Shown here: positions 35,388-48,146 of the stretch, piece after piece
How the letters are laid out: every line of letters begins with the position of its first letter
Numbering within the stretch: the first letter of the stretch is position 1
NCBI RefSeq assembly: GCF_014851395.1
Contig: NW_024040485.1
Coordinates: forward strand, 16,343,087 to 16,407,086
Origin: Micropterus salmoides
Lineage: Eukaryota > Chordata > Actinopteri > Centrarchiformes > Centrarchidae
Direction of reading: 5' to 3'
Length of the DNA stretch: 64,000 nt
The notes under the pieces: generated by a model
Seen by the model: only the letters and a program-made list of their open reading frames with translations
What the model was told of the DNA's origin: nothing
The model's database searches: none
Program-made: the position numbers and the translations under genes

Positions 35388-35765
35388 TCTGACTAGTTCA
35401 TGTACTGTTGATATATGTTGACTTGCTTTTTCAACTATCCAGTCGTCAACATTACTAATTCATTTTGTTTTTTATGAAGTGTCTATTTTTTAAATGGCAG
35501 TGTTCAATATCTTCAGATTTTGAGAAACTGGGTCAACCTGTATGGTACACTTTGTAGATGTCTGTACCCAGACGTATGTTGTTCAAATGTGGTTGATCTG
35601 TCCATAATGCCATTTGTAGATTTCCTCAAGGAGTTTTATCCTTTTAACTGCAATATTGTAATGCACGCAAGTTGGTAAAACATCATGTTTACCGAACCTG
35701 GTGTTTTTATTGATGCATTTAAAATGTTTATTTTTATCACTGCATGGCTGTATGACTCTTGACTT

Positions 35766-36215
35766 TACAGGAATAGTTTGACATTTTAGTCCATATGCTT
35801 ATTCCCAAGTTGGAGAACATTTACATTGCATTTATTCATTTAGTTACAATTGCTTAATATCAGAGGTCACCTCTGGCACAACTAGGGGGTGGCTGTGTCA
35901 CAGTAGGGAGTTGAACCCGGGTCTCACACCAAAGCCATGTGTCTTATCCATTACGCCATCGCTACCAGCCTTTGCAGTAATTATAAGGCTACATTAGCCT
36001 AAACAGGGAAGCCGCTTGCCTGGCTTTATCCAACAGTAACAAAACCTGCCAAGCAGCACCTACAAAAACTACTGAATTAACACTTTGATAGACAAACTGT
36101 TCATTTCAGACAGAGCCAGGCATCCTCTTTTCCAGTGACTATGCTAAGCTAACAGCTGCTGGCTGCAGCTTCATGTTTACTAGGCAGCTGAGTGGTATTG
36201 AGTTTATCTAACTCA
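35766..36215. repeat. Percomorph dispersed repeat interrupted by a SINE
   Basis: The segment starts with aggaatagtttgacatttta, the opening of a very common percomorph family (a second fragment is at 21,655). After the SINE, interior parts of the family follow (gcttgcctggctttatcc, agtaacaaaacctgcc). Then, in inverted orientation, another piece of the same family runs to about 36,215; read on the minus strand it gives aataccactcag ... catgaagctgcagccagcag, then gttagcttagcat. The result is a rearranged inverted pair. Confidence 0.6.
35818..35972 (-). mobile_element. tRNA-derived SINE, minus strand
   Basis: Read on the minus strand, the element has an A box TGGCGTAATGGA (35,958-35,947) and a B box GGTTCAACTCC (35,917-35,907), spaced 29 bp apart as in a tRNA-type polymerase III promoter. 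The tRNA-like head is followed by a ccctagttgtgccagaggtg block and an aatgaataaatgcaatgtaa tail. This matches a SINE common in percomorphs. It lacks part of the usual middle region. It is not a tRNA gene: the acceptor and anticodon stems do not pair convincingly. Confidence 0.75.
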
Positions 36216-39200
36216 AACGATTTTTCGTGGTCTCTAGTTGGCCGCAGGTTGAGGCAGATATCCAGTCTAAAACAAATGCTCGCACTTGTTCAAACGTCTG
36301 GTGAGAAAGCAGTTGGCTGTAAACACAAACGGTAATGCGAAGAGCACGTAAGGTAACTTTAGTAATAGCTCTATAGCTGTGCTTTCTTTTTTTTAAAGTG
36401 TGGTTGACATCTTGGCAAGCGCTCAAGAGCAGCTTTGTTCTGACTGGTTTATAGAACACAACAGGAAGTAACTGGAAACTGATGTACTCACGAGACTGTT
36501 AAATTCCTTCCCTGCAACAGACAGACATTCCCACAAGTGCTGTGTCATGAAATACACAGCACCTCTGTTTACTGCGGCTAAGAACTAGAAGTACTTTGTC
36601 TAGAACCTGTTATTAACTAAACAAAAAACCAGGCAAGCTGGTGTGTCAGAAATACGTTTATTTTTCGGGTACAGCTTAATTACAGCCGTACGGGACTTTT
36701 GGATTTGGTGTCAGTTTCTACCAAAAAGTAGCATATGAAGAAGGAATATAATTGATTTATTTCTGACTGCCTAATACAGGCAAAAGTGCTAATGTCAAGA
36801 TTTCCTAAATACCTCAGCCTATTTATAATGCCTGCATGTGATGTCTGTGACCAAACTCTGCAGCTTGTTAAGAACATATGTCATTTCATTAGTATTTAAG
36901 TCAAAGTTGTCTTTAGGAGAAAGTTTCAACACAGATACAGTGACGGAATTCTTTATTGTCCTCCTGACATAACAAGAAGACATTTCAAAAGAAGAAAACA
37001 AGATCCTCATTTCACGGGGCATAAACATTTACTTCTGGTGTACTCTCCTCACTTGGGGGAAGGGCTAGAGGGTTTGCTTTGAGACCTTTCACCTACATCC
37101 CCGCGGCGCTCAGAACAGAACATTAGTCAGCTCACTGATTGGCTTTGCCAGGAACAAGTTAACCAATCATAAAGTTGAGGGCAGGTTCAGTCCTGTTTCA
37201 GAGGATGCTGGCTGTCCTGAAGCCAACACATGTACTCTTAACTTGTTTTGGTTGTTTTCTCCTGCCCAAATCCGCAAACTCATTGCCCTTTGCTTTGTGC
37301 TCATCTTTGCGGGCGCTTGTTAGATTTTCAAGTAAAAAAGATTTTCAAGTAAAAACATGTGGTACAGAATGCCAAGTTTGGGGAACAGCTTAAAAACTTC
37401 CATGAAACAACAATGGGGTTAATCTGGCAAAAACATATTTTTTATCCATACTTCTGTTTCTGCCTATAGTCATGCATCCTACGTTCAAGCTGTTATGAAG
37501 TACAGCAAGAAAACAGTGGAGGAATAGTGGAGAAAATGCAAAGTTAAACTCCGTTCCACATGCATACACTTCTTGCCATGTGCCAAAAAACGAGACCCTA
37601 ACAAAGATAACACAGACCCACGTCAAAAAGCTCCGGCCTGCTGCATACAATTACAGGGTCCCGCACTGCATTATGGTTCCATTTTTCCCCGTCAAACATT
37701 CCCAGAGGAAAAGGAGGACACAATGTTCCTTTCCCCAATCCACCCACTCATTCCACCTGTGCCAATATTTGTTTAATATCGTTTTGGACATGTAATAGAT
37801 ACCTTCTTTAGCCTCAAACCCTCCCTCTAGCTGTGTTTCCATTTATGTAATTCACAGGAAAACTGTATGGATCAGTTGTGTTCATCTCTTGATTGGGTGC
37901 TTTCATCCTCTTATTTAACACTTGAGTGTTGTAAAGCCACTGCAGGATGTGGGGAGTTTACCACCTCGCAATGATCTGTGAAAAAAGGCACCTGACATGA
38001 CATTCAGTCACCATTTAAAATCCCTTCCACCTCCTCACTTCGAAGCTCAATTAGGGGGTTGGATTTGCATGCAGAATCCAAATCACCTTCCGCCTGGAAA
38101 GCTCAAACGAAGGGGAGACACTGGACAAAGGATGGAATGGGATGCTGCCCTGTTGCTATGACAACCACAGGCTGGATCGTGGTGGTTCTTGTGTGGAGTG
38201 GGAGAAAAAAAACACACATGTTATGTAAGGAGGAAAAAATGGGGTCTCATAAATGGAGCTGCACAATAACCCCCACCCCCACCCTCAGGGCAAACTCAGC
38301 GTTAGGATGCTAGTCAGTTAGCATGCACTCACACTGTGGCATCAAACAGTGCAAATGCCCTGCAACTTTGTACAGTTATATGTTATTAAAAATAATGACT
38401 GACATTTTAGTAATCTAACAAAAAATAGCACGTGCACTGAGCATCTATCTGGCTGTGATGCCATGATGCTCCTCACTTGTGCTGTCTTGTTTTATAACAT
38501 CATACTAGTTCAAACCAGTTCTAGCTCAACAGAAGAAGGAAACTCTGCATTAAAGCCATGTGTTGGGAAGGATGAGGGAGTGGTGATTTTTGCTAAACAG
38601 CTTAGAAAGGAAAAATGCAGCAAGAGATGGAGAGAAAATGTGAGCGGAGGACAAAGTTACCTTGTGGCTCATTTTTTGGCAAGAAGCATGTATAATCCAA
38701 TTAAAGAGAAAAAGAGATGGGAAGGAACAGGATGAGTTTGGGTACAGGGGGGTTCGGGTTTTTTTATATAACAAATAAAATTGACAAAAGTGTTGCTGTT
38801 TATGTGAATGAATGATCACACGTGCTACATTAGCTCTCAGAAACACATGTGTTAATGAAACCCTGTCCACAGGGGCCAAGAACAACAAGCTGCTGCATGT
38901 TTGCATCCATGGCACGGCAACACATCCAGACGGTTTGATATTTTCACACAGACAGACGTTGTGCCCTGACCGCAAGCATCCTGATTGGCTGAGCGCTCTG
39001 GTGTGATTGGGCTGATGCTAGATCCCCTTCAGCCTCTCGTGCTTACCTGCGCCGTGATTGGTCATGCCATTACTTATGACACAGTGACACAATTTTGACT
39101 GTAGTGCTGCAGCACAGGCACAGTTTTCTAGCTTTGTTTCTTTCAGACAGCAGAAAGATAGAAGAGAAAGTGTGATGTTTTTTACATTGCAGCTGGGTGA

Positions 39201-40001
39201 ATAAAGGTGAAATGAACAGAAAAGGGAAGGAAAGATTTATAGAAAACAATGATTCAGCATCTGAAATGTGTTGACACTCTGCTTGTATAGATGGAATCAA
39301 GCACAGACATTTCCTGAGTTATTTACAAACCGAAGTACTTTCCACATTTAAAGCCTTAAGCATTATGAACCCGTAGTGACTACTTGTTCTTCCACAGTCA
39401 TACTTGACCTACTTGGATTTCCTTGCACAATCTGTATTAAAATTCTTTGCACAAGCATCCAGCAATGTTAATGTTGTTCTAAATTTTTGTTTAAAGGATT
39501 GTTCATCCACTCTTGTATGTAGCGTAGCACAAGGGAGTAAAAAACAAGTGGTGAATTTACAATGAACCAGTTTTTTGTTGTTGCTGCTCACAAACACTTC
39601 CACTCAGTTTCACCAAAGTTCACACAACAGTCCACACTTCCATGACTTGAATAGTTGGCAGAGTGAAGGGCCACATGCCAGCACTTTTGCAACTCCAAAT
39701 TTCTGTCCTAACAGAAACGGTTAGGATGGTGACGCAAGCTTATGCTAGTACACTGTCCTTATGTGTGTCCAGTGAAACTGTGTCAAGTCACATGGAAAAA
39801 CAGATAATATGAAACTTTATTGCTTTATATGGGGACACTGGATCTCAGCAGCAGCAGATAAATTTTCGAGCAAAAGAGGGATACTAAAGGAATAGGAATA
39901 CTAAAATGAAAATAAAAATGCATTTAACAATTTAACATTTACATAACACAAATAAATATTTTGAATGTGGTTACTGATTGAAAGAAAAATTCGGAGAGGG
40001 T
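36216..40001. other. Non-coding stretch downstream of glul
   Basis: No gene is supported. The longest frame (minus strand, 38,550-38,975, 141 codons) has no recognisable domain, and no splice or promoter context. A direct tandem duplication of the 17-mer agattttcaagtaaaaa occurs at about 37,324-37,357. The rest is unremarkable. Confidence 0.5.
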
Positions 40002-40107
40002 TCATCCATCCATCCATCCATCGTCAACTGCATATCCTGCGTACAGCTGGAGCCTATCCCAGCTGTACACCCTGGACAAGGTCACCAGTCCATCGCAGGG
40101 CTCGGAG
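40002..40107 (-). mobile_element. 3' end of an RTE-type LINE (Rex3-like), minus strand
   Basis: On the plus strand a (CATC)n array at 40,005-40,022 is followed by gtcaactgcatatcctgcgt, ggagcctatcccagctg, tacaccctggacaa and ccagtccatcgcagggc. On the minus strand this is an RTE-like 3' UTR ending in (GATG)n, as I remember from fish RTE elements. Only the last about 100 bp are present, consistent with strong 5' truncation. Confidence 0.6.
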
Positions 40108-40577
40108 AGGCTTCAAATATATAAAAATTAATTTTTAAAAAAATTAAATGATCTTATAAAATCAAGCTTTCTTTTATTAGTTTCATAAACAAAAAAAACA
40201 AAAGGTGCATATACTGTACATATATCAAACATTTTGGTAATATTTTGCTATAATGCTATAATGTATTAAGAAGCGATGTTTATGCAATGATGCATGATGC
40301 AAGCAGCTGCTTCTCACATGGTAGCCATTAACGGACAGCACCGTAAAATGAGTCAGCCGCAGATTCCTGCACATCAGAAGCGCCGTGCCTCCCACCCAAT
40401 CTCAGAGTTAGGCACAGCTGTGCACACATTTTCTAAATTAAAGGTAGAAAGACGTCACACTAACTTTGTGCGTCATGTAAAAATGAACTGATTATCCTCA
40501 GGATCACCAACAACTAGCTAACTAGACTAACCGGACTCAGAGAAGAATGGGGTGTCTGACTCAGCAGCTCTGCAGGA
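40108..40577. other. Non-coding stretch
   Basis: AT-rich, with A/T homopolymers near 40,125-40,200. No feature is recognised. Confidence 0.5.
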
Positions 40578-40860
40578 AGAAGTACTCTACCTTAATGTAA
40601 AAATACATTAGTATTAGTTTTATCAGCTAAATGTACCTAAAGTATGAAAAGTATTCATCTCACAGAAAAATGGCCCCTGACTAATATGTTATATTATATT
40701 ATTTGATTGTTACTGAAGAATTAATGCATTAATGCAAGTAGAACTCTAATTGGTTTGATTGTAGCTAGTTGTATCTACTAAAACTACACTACAGAACATA
40801 TAGTAGGCAAGTTGACATCTTTATGTACAGTAAGTATTTTAGTCCAGTACTTACCAACTC
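40578..40860. repeat. Interior of the AGTAC-rich percomorph repeat
   Basis: The segment shows the typical order tgtaaaaatacat, then taaatgtacctaaagtatga, aaagtattcatc, aatggcccctgac, and ttatattatttgattgttac with attaatgcattaatg. I recognise this as the interior of the family whose start lies at 7,125. It is heavily diverged, and its boundaries are approximate. Confidence 0.5.
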
Positions 40861-41639
40861 AGGAGCTGGGCCAATTTAAACATTCACAAGATATGTCTGA
40901 GAGGTTGTGAAATGATTAATCAATGACAACTTACTCCCACATGGAATACCTTGACTTTCCACTTCCACTATCCACAAACCCTTACCTAGTTTATCTGCCT
41001 TTCATATTTCTCTAGCTACGCTGCCCAAACTGTGTGCTATCTCAGTCAGAGAGCTTCCTTCGGTTAATGTTTTAAGTCTCCATCAAGAGTATCTGTTTTA
41101 GATATGTTTGAACTCTTTGCCTAATCTAAATTCCAACAATACATTTGATGCGAATGCAACACAAGACAGCTATCTATATAATCTGTCTTATGTATATATT
41201 TATTATTTACCAGTGACATTGCACATTAACCAAAATTTCAGTTTACTCATAAATGTAACTATGCTGGAGTTAGCTAATGAGCTCATTTTTATTTGTAGTC
41301 CCTGGGCACTTCAAACCAAATTAGTATCTGATGTCATCAGTACAGTGTAACAAGAACTACAAAACAGTGCAATACATAAACACAAAAACAATGTGAGTAT
41401 GTAAAGGCAGTGTATGACTATTCCAGTAGTGTGAAACACATTTGGACTACTTAAAGTAGTGTTCAACCCATAGACACTGTGGAGTTTTTAAGGCACTATA
41501 TAGTGGACAAATTCTACACTCTCAAATCAAAATGACAGACAGTAAATATAGTGCACTATGTGGTAAATATGTAATAATGTGGAGGGAGATAGTGTTTGTG
41601 ATGGCTGAACATAACATTTACAACATTTACTTTAGCTAC
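40861..41639. other. Non-coding stretch, possible repeat at 41,420-41,560
   Basis: No gene is seen. The part containing aggcactatatagtgg and atagtgcactatgtgg resembles a fish repeat with a GTGCACTA(T/C)ATAG motif. Evidence is weak. Confidence 0.35.
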
Positions 41640-41654
41640 AATTTAACTAATTTA

Positions 41655-41740
41655 TTTATTTTTATTTAACCTTTATTTAACCAAGTAAGCTGATTGAGAA
41701 CTAATTCTCATGTAGAACAATGATGGGCTAAGTTACAAAT
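41655..41740. repeat. Dispersed repeat, TTTATTTAACC-type
   Basis: The block tttatttaacctttattt, followed by aaccaagtaagctgattgag and aactaattctcatgtagaac, matches a widespread teleost repeat motif that I remember from both salmonid and percomorph sequences. Class uncertain. Confidence 0.5.
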
Positions 41741-43419
41741 ACAATGTGGTATAAAGACATCAGCAGTTAATGAAATGAACACAGTGACACTGGTAATATA
41801 GCAAAGAGCACTCCTTGGAATAGATGTCAAAATCAAGTCTGTTCACTTTGATCAAGTCTATACAAATTTCATATATGAGTGAATGACGTTCGAGCGTATT
41901 TGTGCAATAATGCTTGTGCCCAAGTACACAGATTAATAGCAGTCAAATAAGCTAAGCTACAGTAAACTTCCTGATATCTGAATGTTCTGTTCTTTGACAC
42001 AGAGAAGAGTTGGCAGAGTTGGTGTAACCTTTTCTGTACTTCCCGGTAACACCCATTTTATTTCTACTGACGTTTATCACTGCTATGAGGAACTAAAAGC
42101 CATCAACCACGTTAATGTAGCAACAAGTAAACCAGTAAAGCAACATATGCAAAGAATCTGGGAGCTGACGCTCTTATTAAACTTTCATAAAGACTGGCTG
42201 CCTTTTGTATAGCTTAACTCCAATCACACCACCTGCAGCCCTGGCACCACACTACACAAAACAACATACTGCATGTTGAGAGAATATTAAGACAGGGCTG
42301 AACTCTGCATAAGGCAAAAAACCTGGGTAAAGTCCATTGGTGGCTAAGGTGAACAGGCACATCCTAAGGCCCAGAAAATGATGGTGGGGCTGAGAGTAAA
42401 AACTCAATTGCTTTGTCTTTCTTTGTTCATCCATCCATGTGGTTCTAGTCCTGACCAGCTAAGACAGGAGAAGTCTGTTTGCCATTTTCCTATTGAACAC
42501 CTCTCACTGTTGTTTAGAGGCCTAACAAAGGGAATGCTTATTCTTCCAGGATTCTTGGTGACCTGATTTTCACCTCCCTTTAAGCATACACGCACACATG
42601 CACACACGGATGCTACAATGTACACACGTCTCTGGCAACTTGAAACCTGGCCATATTGGAGTGTGATTATAAAGTAAGCTCATTAGGTGAACTCATAATT
42701 GAAGGGACACACTACAATGTCAAAGTGTTTCTTCATCATTAAATTACAGTGTGACCAACCTGGGTCTTGATAAGGCACATAGCTGGAAAACGAGATTATA
42801 CATTATATTAATTTAATCTTGATTCTGTTTGTTTTGTCCTGAAGACGCAGATATGGTGGGTAAATGTTACGTAAGGTGACTGGGCGATTGGGTGTGGCAG
42901 AGAGGGAGAGGACGTGACTTTGTAATGTTGAAGGAATTAAATGTTCATCAAAGTTGCGAGCCATTGGCAAGAATAGGCCAATTAATATTTGCATTTTGAA
43001 GGCTACTGACACAATTAGGGCTTTCAGAAGGGTCTTAAAACTTTCTTGTGTGGTTTGGCTTTTACTTAAGTTCTGTTTAAAAGATTGTATTCATTTATTT
43101 TGCCCTTCTTTTCCTTCACTTCACCAATTCAATCCTGCTTTATCTCATTCATTTTACGTGTTATTGATTTTACCTTATCAAGAGTTCTCATCATTTTTAA
43201 CTCTTAAACCACTGTGGTAGAAGAGGTATTGGAGAATAAGTACTGTAAAGACATATAACATAAGCATTAAGCTCAAAGCACCACTGTTTAGGCTCACAGC
43301 TGCTAGCATGCCTGACTCTTAAAATGATTACATGTTCTGTATGAAGTCTTAATTGCAAACTAACTGTCAAGACAAGAGGCAGAAAAATGTAAAATGTAAA
43401 TGTAGAAGGTAGAAGTGTT
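41741..43419. other. Non-coding stretch
   Basis: No gene, RNA or repeat is recognised. All frames are shorter than 90 codons. Confidence 0.5.
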
Positions 43420-43610
43420 AAAGTTGGGGTAGGCAACATTGGAAATAACTAGCTAGACTTTGAAAGTATCCAATTTATTTCAGGCCTCCCTCTAAAGCCA
43501 CTACTCCAAAAGACATTTTCATGCGCAGTGAGGTGTAGTAGGTAGACAGGCAGGTAGGCCAGCCAAGCATTTCATTCAGATCAAATGAAATGATTGGCCA
43601 TGAGACAGTC
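43420..43610. repeat. Possible dispersed repeat (GGGGTAGGCAAC type)
   Basis: The order aaagttggggtaggcaac, ttggaaataactagcta, ggtagacaggcaggtaggcc and tgattggccatgagacag resembles a percomorph repeat that I remember. Weak, memory-based evidence; no terminal structure seen. Confidence 0.35.
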
Positions 43611-43819
43611 CTATCCTCTTTTTATTGTCACAGCATTTAATTTATTCATTTCAACAAATATAACAGGAACTGCATTTAAAATGAATTGCCTAACCCAGCT
43701 TCAAGTAGCTAAATTGAAAAAGTACCTCAAACAACATTAAAAATGTTTTCCATGTGACACATTCCTCATATCTGCCTAACTGTCTGAAAGCTCCACCTCT
43801 GCACTGACTCTTGTCTTGT

Positions 43820-44297
43820 ATTATTACAGTCTTTCTCGATTGCTTAAACACATTTCTTGAAATTCTGCCTCTTTTTCTTGAAACTTTAAACACAAAACCA
43901 CAACTTCTCACCCAATTCCCCTAACGTCCTGTTTTCAGGTCAAAATGAAGCTTTCCACTCAAAACCATTCAATCTTGCTGAAAAACCAAACTTTGTCCTT
44001 TCATCACTTCACCTCAGGTGAAGATGCCAATGATGGTCATTCAGACTTGGCCACAGGTGGCTCTAACGACAATGACGACTTTCGTTACCCCAGCCAGGAG
44101 CACTAATAAACCAGCGGTATCGATTATCCTATCTAACGATCCCAGAGGTTAAATAGTAGTCAGTCAGAACTGAAGAAATCTCTTGGATGAGGGACGAAAC
44201 GTCTTCTAGTATCTTCAACCAAGTCCAGTTGCCCTTAACTTCAACTTTCGTTGGATAACTATGACCTGGATGACTGAGAACCTTCACAGACAACGGT
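43820..44297. repeat. Dispersed repeat segments
   Basis: Two adjoining pieces look repetitive. The first runs from attacagtctttctcgattg to the cacccaattcccc block. The second has aactgaagaaatctcttgg, gacgaaacgtcttctagtat, caaccaagtccagttgccc and ends in gatgactgagaaccttcaca. The second matches a motif that I remember from many teleosts. Its last 23 bp recur, with one change, at about 63,369-63,391. Confidence 0.5.
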
Positions 44298-44879
44298 TAG
44301 ATTGGTAATCATTACAGAAATAAACATATTTTGAATTATGTTCTGCTTTGCACCTGCAAACTTACTGATTACCTTCCATAATGGTGACCAAGACTGGGTT
44401 TATGTAATCTTCAGGATGCATGTGTGAGTCTGTGTGCTACAACACATGAGCAGATTTTACATACACAATTAGGCACATTAAACACACTGACCCTCAGTGT
44501 AAAGCTGCTGGATTTTGTACCGATTCATATAATTAACATGTTCTCTACCATCCATGCTTACATAACGCAAAAGAACACTGAAACTGTTCTGTAATTACTC
44601 ATGTGTGAGACGACATAAAAAGGCAAAGCTCACATGATGGTTATAATTTGATGATTATATAATGATTGCATTGTGAAAGCAGCACATTCTAGCAATTAGT
44701 GTCTTTTCTGCAATGGCGGTTTACATACCATTGCATGCTAATGCTGGGTTAACACTAATCACGCTAATGGACTCAGCTATTAGCAAACAACTGAACTAAC
44801 CCCCCGCGTGATGTGCCCCCAGCTGGATTCTTTTGCTGAAAATATCAATCCTCTCCTATATTAACTTTTGTGTAGAAAA
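44298..44879. other. Non-coding stretch
   Basis: Nothing recognised. The part just before 44,880 may still belong to the LINE that follows. Confidence 0.45.
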
Positions 44880-46115
44880 TGTCTGTTAAGAAAATCCGGG
44901 TGTTCCCTCACCAGAAGCCCTGGATGAACAAAAAGGTCAGCAAGCTGCTAAGGCTTAGAAATGCTGCTTACAGAGCTAATGCCACTGCAGCCTATGGTCT
45001 AGCAAGAGCTAATCTCGAACAAGGCATTAAAACAGCAAAACACAGCTACAGATTATAAAATGAAAGGTAGCCTGTCTGTAACCACTCACTGGCAGAGGAC
45101 CTTAACATGTTCTTTGCCCGCTTGGAAAGAGATAACAACAGCAGGGAGGCAGATAGACTGCCATGGACTGACACTAAACATCAATGAGGTTAGAAGATCA
45201 CTGCACAGGAAATGCAAGGAAAGCAACTGGACCTGGTGGCGTCCCAGGGTGTGTGCTTCGGGCATGTGTTGACCAGCTAGAAGAGGTCTTTACCAACATT
45301 TTCAACCGCTACCTGACCTACGTGGTTGTCCCCAAGCAAAAAAGTGTGATGACAACTATCACCGAATCGCACTCACCCCAGTGACAGCCAAATGCTTAGA
45401 GAGGCTGATTGTGCCCCACATCAAACGTGACCTTGGACGAGCACCAGTTTGCTTGCTGGGCAAACAGATCAACAGAGGATGCAATCAGCCTTCCATGCCA
45501 CCTTTGATCACTGGAAAAGGCTGGATACGGACGTCAGGATGCTCTTCTTGGACTTCACTGCAGCCACCATCACTGTCATTGCCAACAGACTAGTGTCTAA
45601 ACTCCACACTGTGAGCCTGAACACAATCATTTGCAACTAAACTCAGGTTTTTCTGACCATCCGCCGCCAGACTGTCAGGTTAGGAAAGTATACAACCCCT
45701 ATTCTTCAACCATGATTGTTGACCTGTCCACATATTAAACACTATCAAGTTCGTAGATGACACAACAGTCATGGGCCTGATCTGTAACAATGTTGAGTCA
45801 GCATTCAGGGATGAGGTGCAAAACCTGACAGCCTGGTGTCTTGCCAACAATCTTATTATTAATAACTAAAGAGATTGTGATGGACTTTAGGAAGACAAGG
45901 AGAACTCGGCCCAGTGGCTACGGAGTCTCCAGTTTTTTAATTCCTGGGGGCGCACATTACTGAGGACTTCTCTGGGGCTATACACACCTCCACTTCGTTG
46001 GGAAGGCACAACAATGCCTCTGCTTCCTGAGGAAGCTGAGGAGAGCCAGCCTGCCACAGAACCTTTTCGTGAACAAACAAATCTGTCTCTTGTCACTACC
46101 CCAAATTTGTGCAAT
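44880..46115 (+). pseudogene. Heavily decayed CR1/L2-type LINE, plus strand
   Basis: Translated pieces in shifting frames follow the order of a fish LINE ORF2. Near 44,890 comes a PHQKPWMNKKVSKLLRLRN-type segment between endonuclease and RT. At about 45,540-45,600 is an LFLDF(T)AA... block like the first catalytic aspartate region. At 45,750-45,761 is FVDD, equivalent to the catalytic FADD. A VMDFRKTRRT block is near 45,876, and LRKLRRASLPQ is near 46,025. At least ten frameshifts or stops interrupt it, and the DNA is much more degraded than the 27.7 kb copy. Neither a complete endonuclease nor the 3' tail was found. Confidence 0.75.
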
Positions 46116-46387
46116 CATAAATCATCTAAATTCCTGGAATAACCCTTAAACAAATCTAAACAAGAGGTTGTCACCTTAGCCAAAGTCTTTGAAGGATTGT
46201 TGCACCAAATTTGTATCATCTTCACTGTGATAGTTGTGTAACTGCATATAAAGAATTGCTGGACCTGTTATATTTCTGTTAAAACAACAGTTTTTCTCTC
46301 TTCGAATTACAACATGTTCATGTGTCCTCTGCTCTGTGCATTTGTATGCACAGCCAAATTTGATCATTTGTATGTGTATTTACTGGA
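46116..46387. other. Non-coding stretch between LINE and MITE
   Basis: No feature is recognised. Confidence 0.5.
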
Positions 46388-46720
46388 TAAAGGTTCAGTG
46401 TGTAAGTTTTAGTGGCATCTAGTGGTGAGGATTGCAAATTGCAATCAACAGCTTACTGTGCATCCACGTGCTCCTCATATGGTCCTATTTCCCGAGTTGT
46501 TCTTCGTTCTTCCGACTTCAGTGTGTGTTCATGTGCTATTAAGTAAGAACTAATTCACTAACTAATAGTTTTTTTACATTACGTTACGTGTTTGCAATAT
46601 ATGCATATACAATATGTGATTTTGCACAAATCAAAAATGTAATACATAGAAACATAGTTATGCATATTATATTGCATTTATTTCAGTAGATCCTCCGAAA
46701 TATTACACACTGAACCTTTA
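46388..46720. mobile_element. MITE with 18-bp terminal inverted repeats and TA flanks
   Basis: The first 18 bases (46,388-46,405, taaaggttcagtgtgtaa) are the exact reverse complement of the last 18 (46,703-46,720). The outer TA on each side fits a TA target duplication, as made by Tc1/mariner- or PIF/Harbinger-type transposases. The about 330-bp body includes the ggcatctagtggtgaggatt motif of a very common percomorph MITE. There is no coding capacity, so mobility would have needed a transposase from elsewhere. Confidence 0.85.
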
Positions 46721-48109
46721 AATGGGTTTCCACTGAAAAAAGTGATTTATTTTTGATTACTTTTGTTTGGTATTCTCATTCATATTCTAACAGACAAACA
46801 CATAATTTACATGAAAATGAACCAGGCTCAGTCTAGTAATCTTTGTTCCCATCAAGTGCTGATTCAAATCACAGAAACAGACTGGTTGCTTTGTTGCATA
46901 ACTGCCAACAGTGTGTCAGAGTAAGAAAGCCACCTCAGACTGACCTCAGTCCTCACACACATTCTGGCATGCCAATGCAGTCATGCAATTTACTGCATCT
47001 TTTGTCAGATTCTTGCAATCTGCCTGCACAACAACAGCGGATAAATCACTCACTGAACACTTGAGGCCTCCCTCTAACCCAGAGATTTAAAAATGATTAC
47101 GCGAAAGCAGTGCCCTTTCCAACCCTCCACACCCCCCTTGAGCTCCTGTTAGATTAAGGGCTGATCATGTATCTGATGGTGCCACAGCAAGTTTCCTACT
47201 GCCTTTAGTCTGTTGCAAGGGCCTAATCCCAGCAAATCCTTTATTTTCCTCAGCACATTAAGCACACACTGCTGTCCAGCATCACTGAGACACAACAACA
47301 CGTAGGGTAAATGAGGGTAAATGAGCGAAGCAGAGGCAAAGAATAAAAACTGCTGTGTTGCTACTCATCAGGGTGAATCAATTTTCTTCTAATCCACGGA
47401 TAGTAATCAAGACAGAATGATGCACAGCAGACAGGAATGACGCATTTTCCCATAAGGCTGTGTTCTTGATGTCCGTCTGCGGCCTGTTCAGAGTAATAGG
47501 ATCACTGCAATGGAGGACAGAGGTTTTAGGGTCATGAAGCAGTGGGAGTGCAGCAGACTGCTGAGAAACCTGTGATTGGACAGATGCATGTCTAGTCCTC
47601 TTTGAAGCTGAAAAGCATGTGTCAAAGCCTGTGTGAACAGAATGAGAGCTGGGTGTGGAAAAGACGCTCTGAAGCCAAATTTTGAACATCTGACTTGCTA
47701 TAATGGGGATGTTAGCCATTATTGAATAATTTAATAACTGTTTTAATATTATAAATTCCCATGAATAACAATCTGCAATCAACAGCAGAAGTAATAATTA
47801 TGCATACTTCACATATGTAGCTGTTATTGACAGCAATTACCAGAGACATACATTATAAAAACAAAATAACCACCAATAAGACACAACATGCAATAAGTAC
47901 AATACATTTATACATTTAATGTAGTATATTTTTTATTTAAAAAAACAACAACTATAAATGCAATTTCTAAAAATAAAAACCAAAGTTATTACCAAACCAC
48001 TCTTGAACATGTTGATAATTTTGCCACTATTAGTACTATTATTAATATCCAAATACGTAAGTTACAGACAAGTATGTATTAATTTTGAACCCTTCTTAGT
48101 TTTTTAAAA

Positions 48110-48146
<37 letters not shown>

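Larger units (their letters stand above)
32070..35405 (+). other. glul: glul transcription unit (7 exons)
   Basis: Exon 1 (about 32,070-32,166) is non-coding and ends at a CAG|GTAAAT donor. Coding exons then follow at 32,853-33,041, 33,128-33,289, 33,978-34,124, 34,215-34,342, 34,451-34,650, and 34,751 to about 35,405. All introns are GT-AG; their lengths are 686, 86, 688, 90, 108 and 100 bp. The first intron contains a 19-T run at 32,516-32,534. The 3' UTR is about 340 bp. The transcript start is inferred from the TATA box and the end from the AATAAA signal. Confidence 0.85.

Noticed and set aside
35900..35970. Possible tRNA gene on the minus strand
   Set aside because: A and B boxes are present, but the cloverleaf stems do not form and a SINE body and tail follow, so it is a tRNA-derived SINE.
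38550..38975. 141-codon minus-strand open frame
   Set aside because: Longest simple frame in the window, but composition looks random, there is no recognisable motif, and a competing plus-strand frame overlaps.
47378..47782. 134-codon minus-strand open frame
   Set aside because: No family, signal or splice context; consistent with chance.
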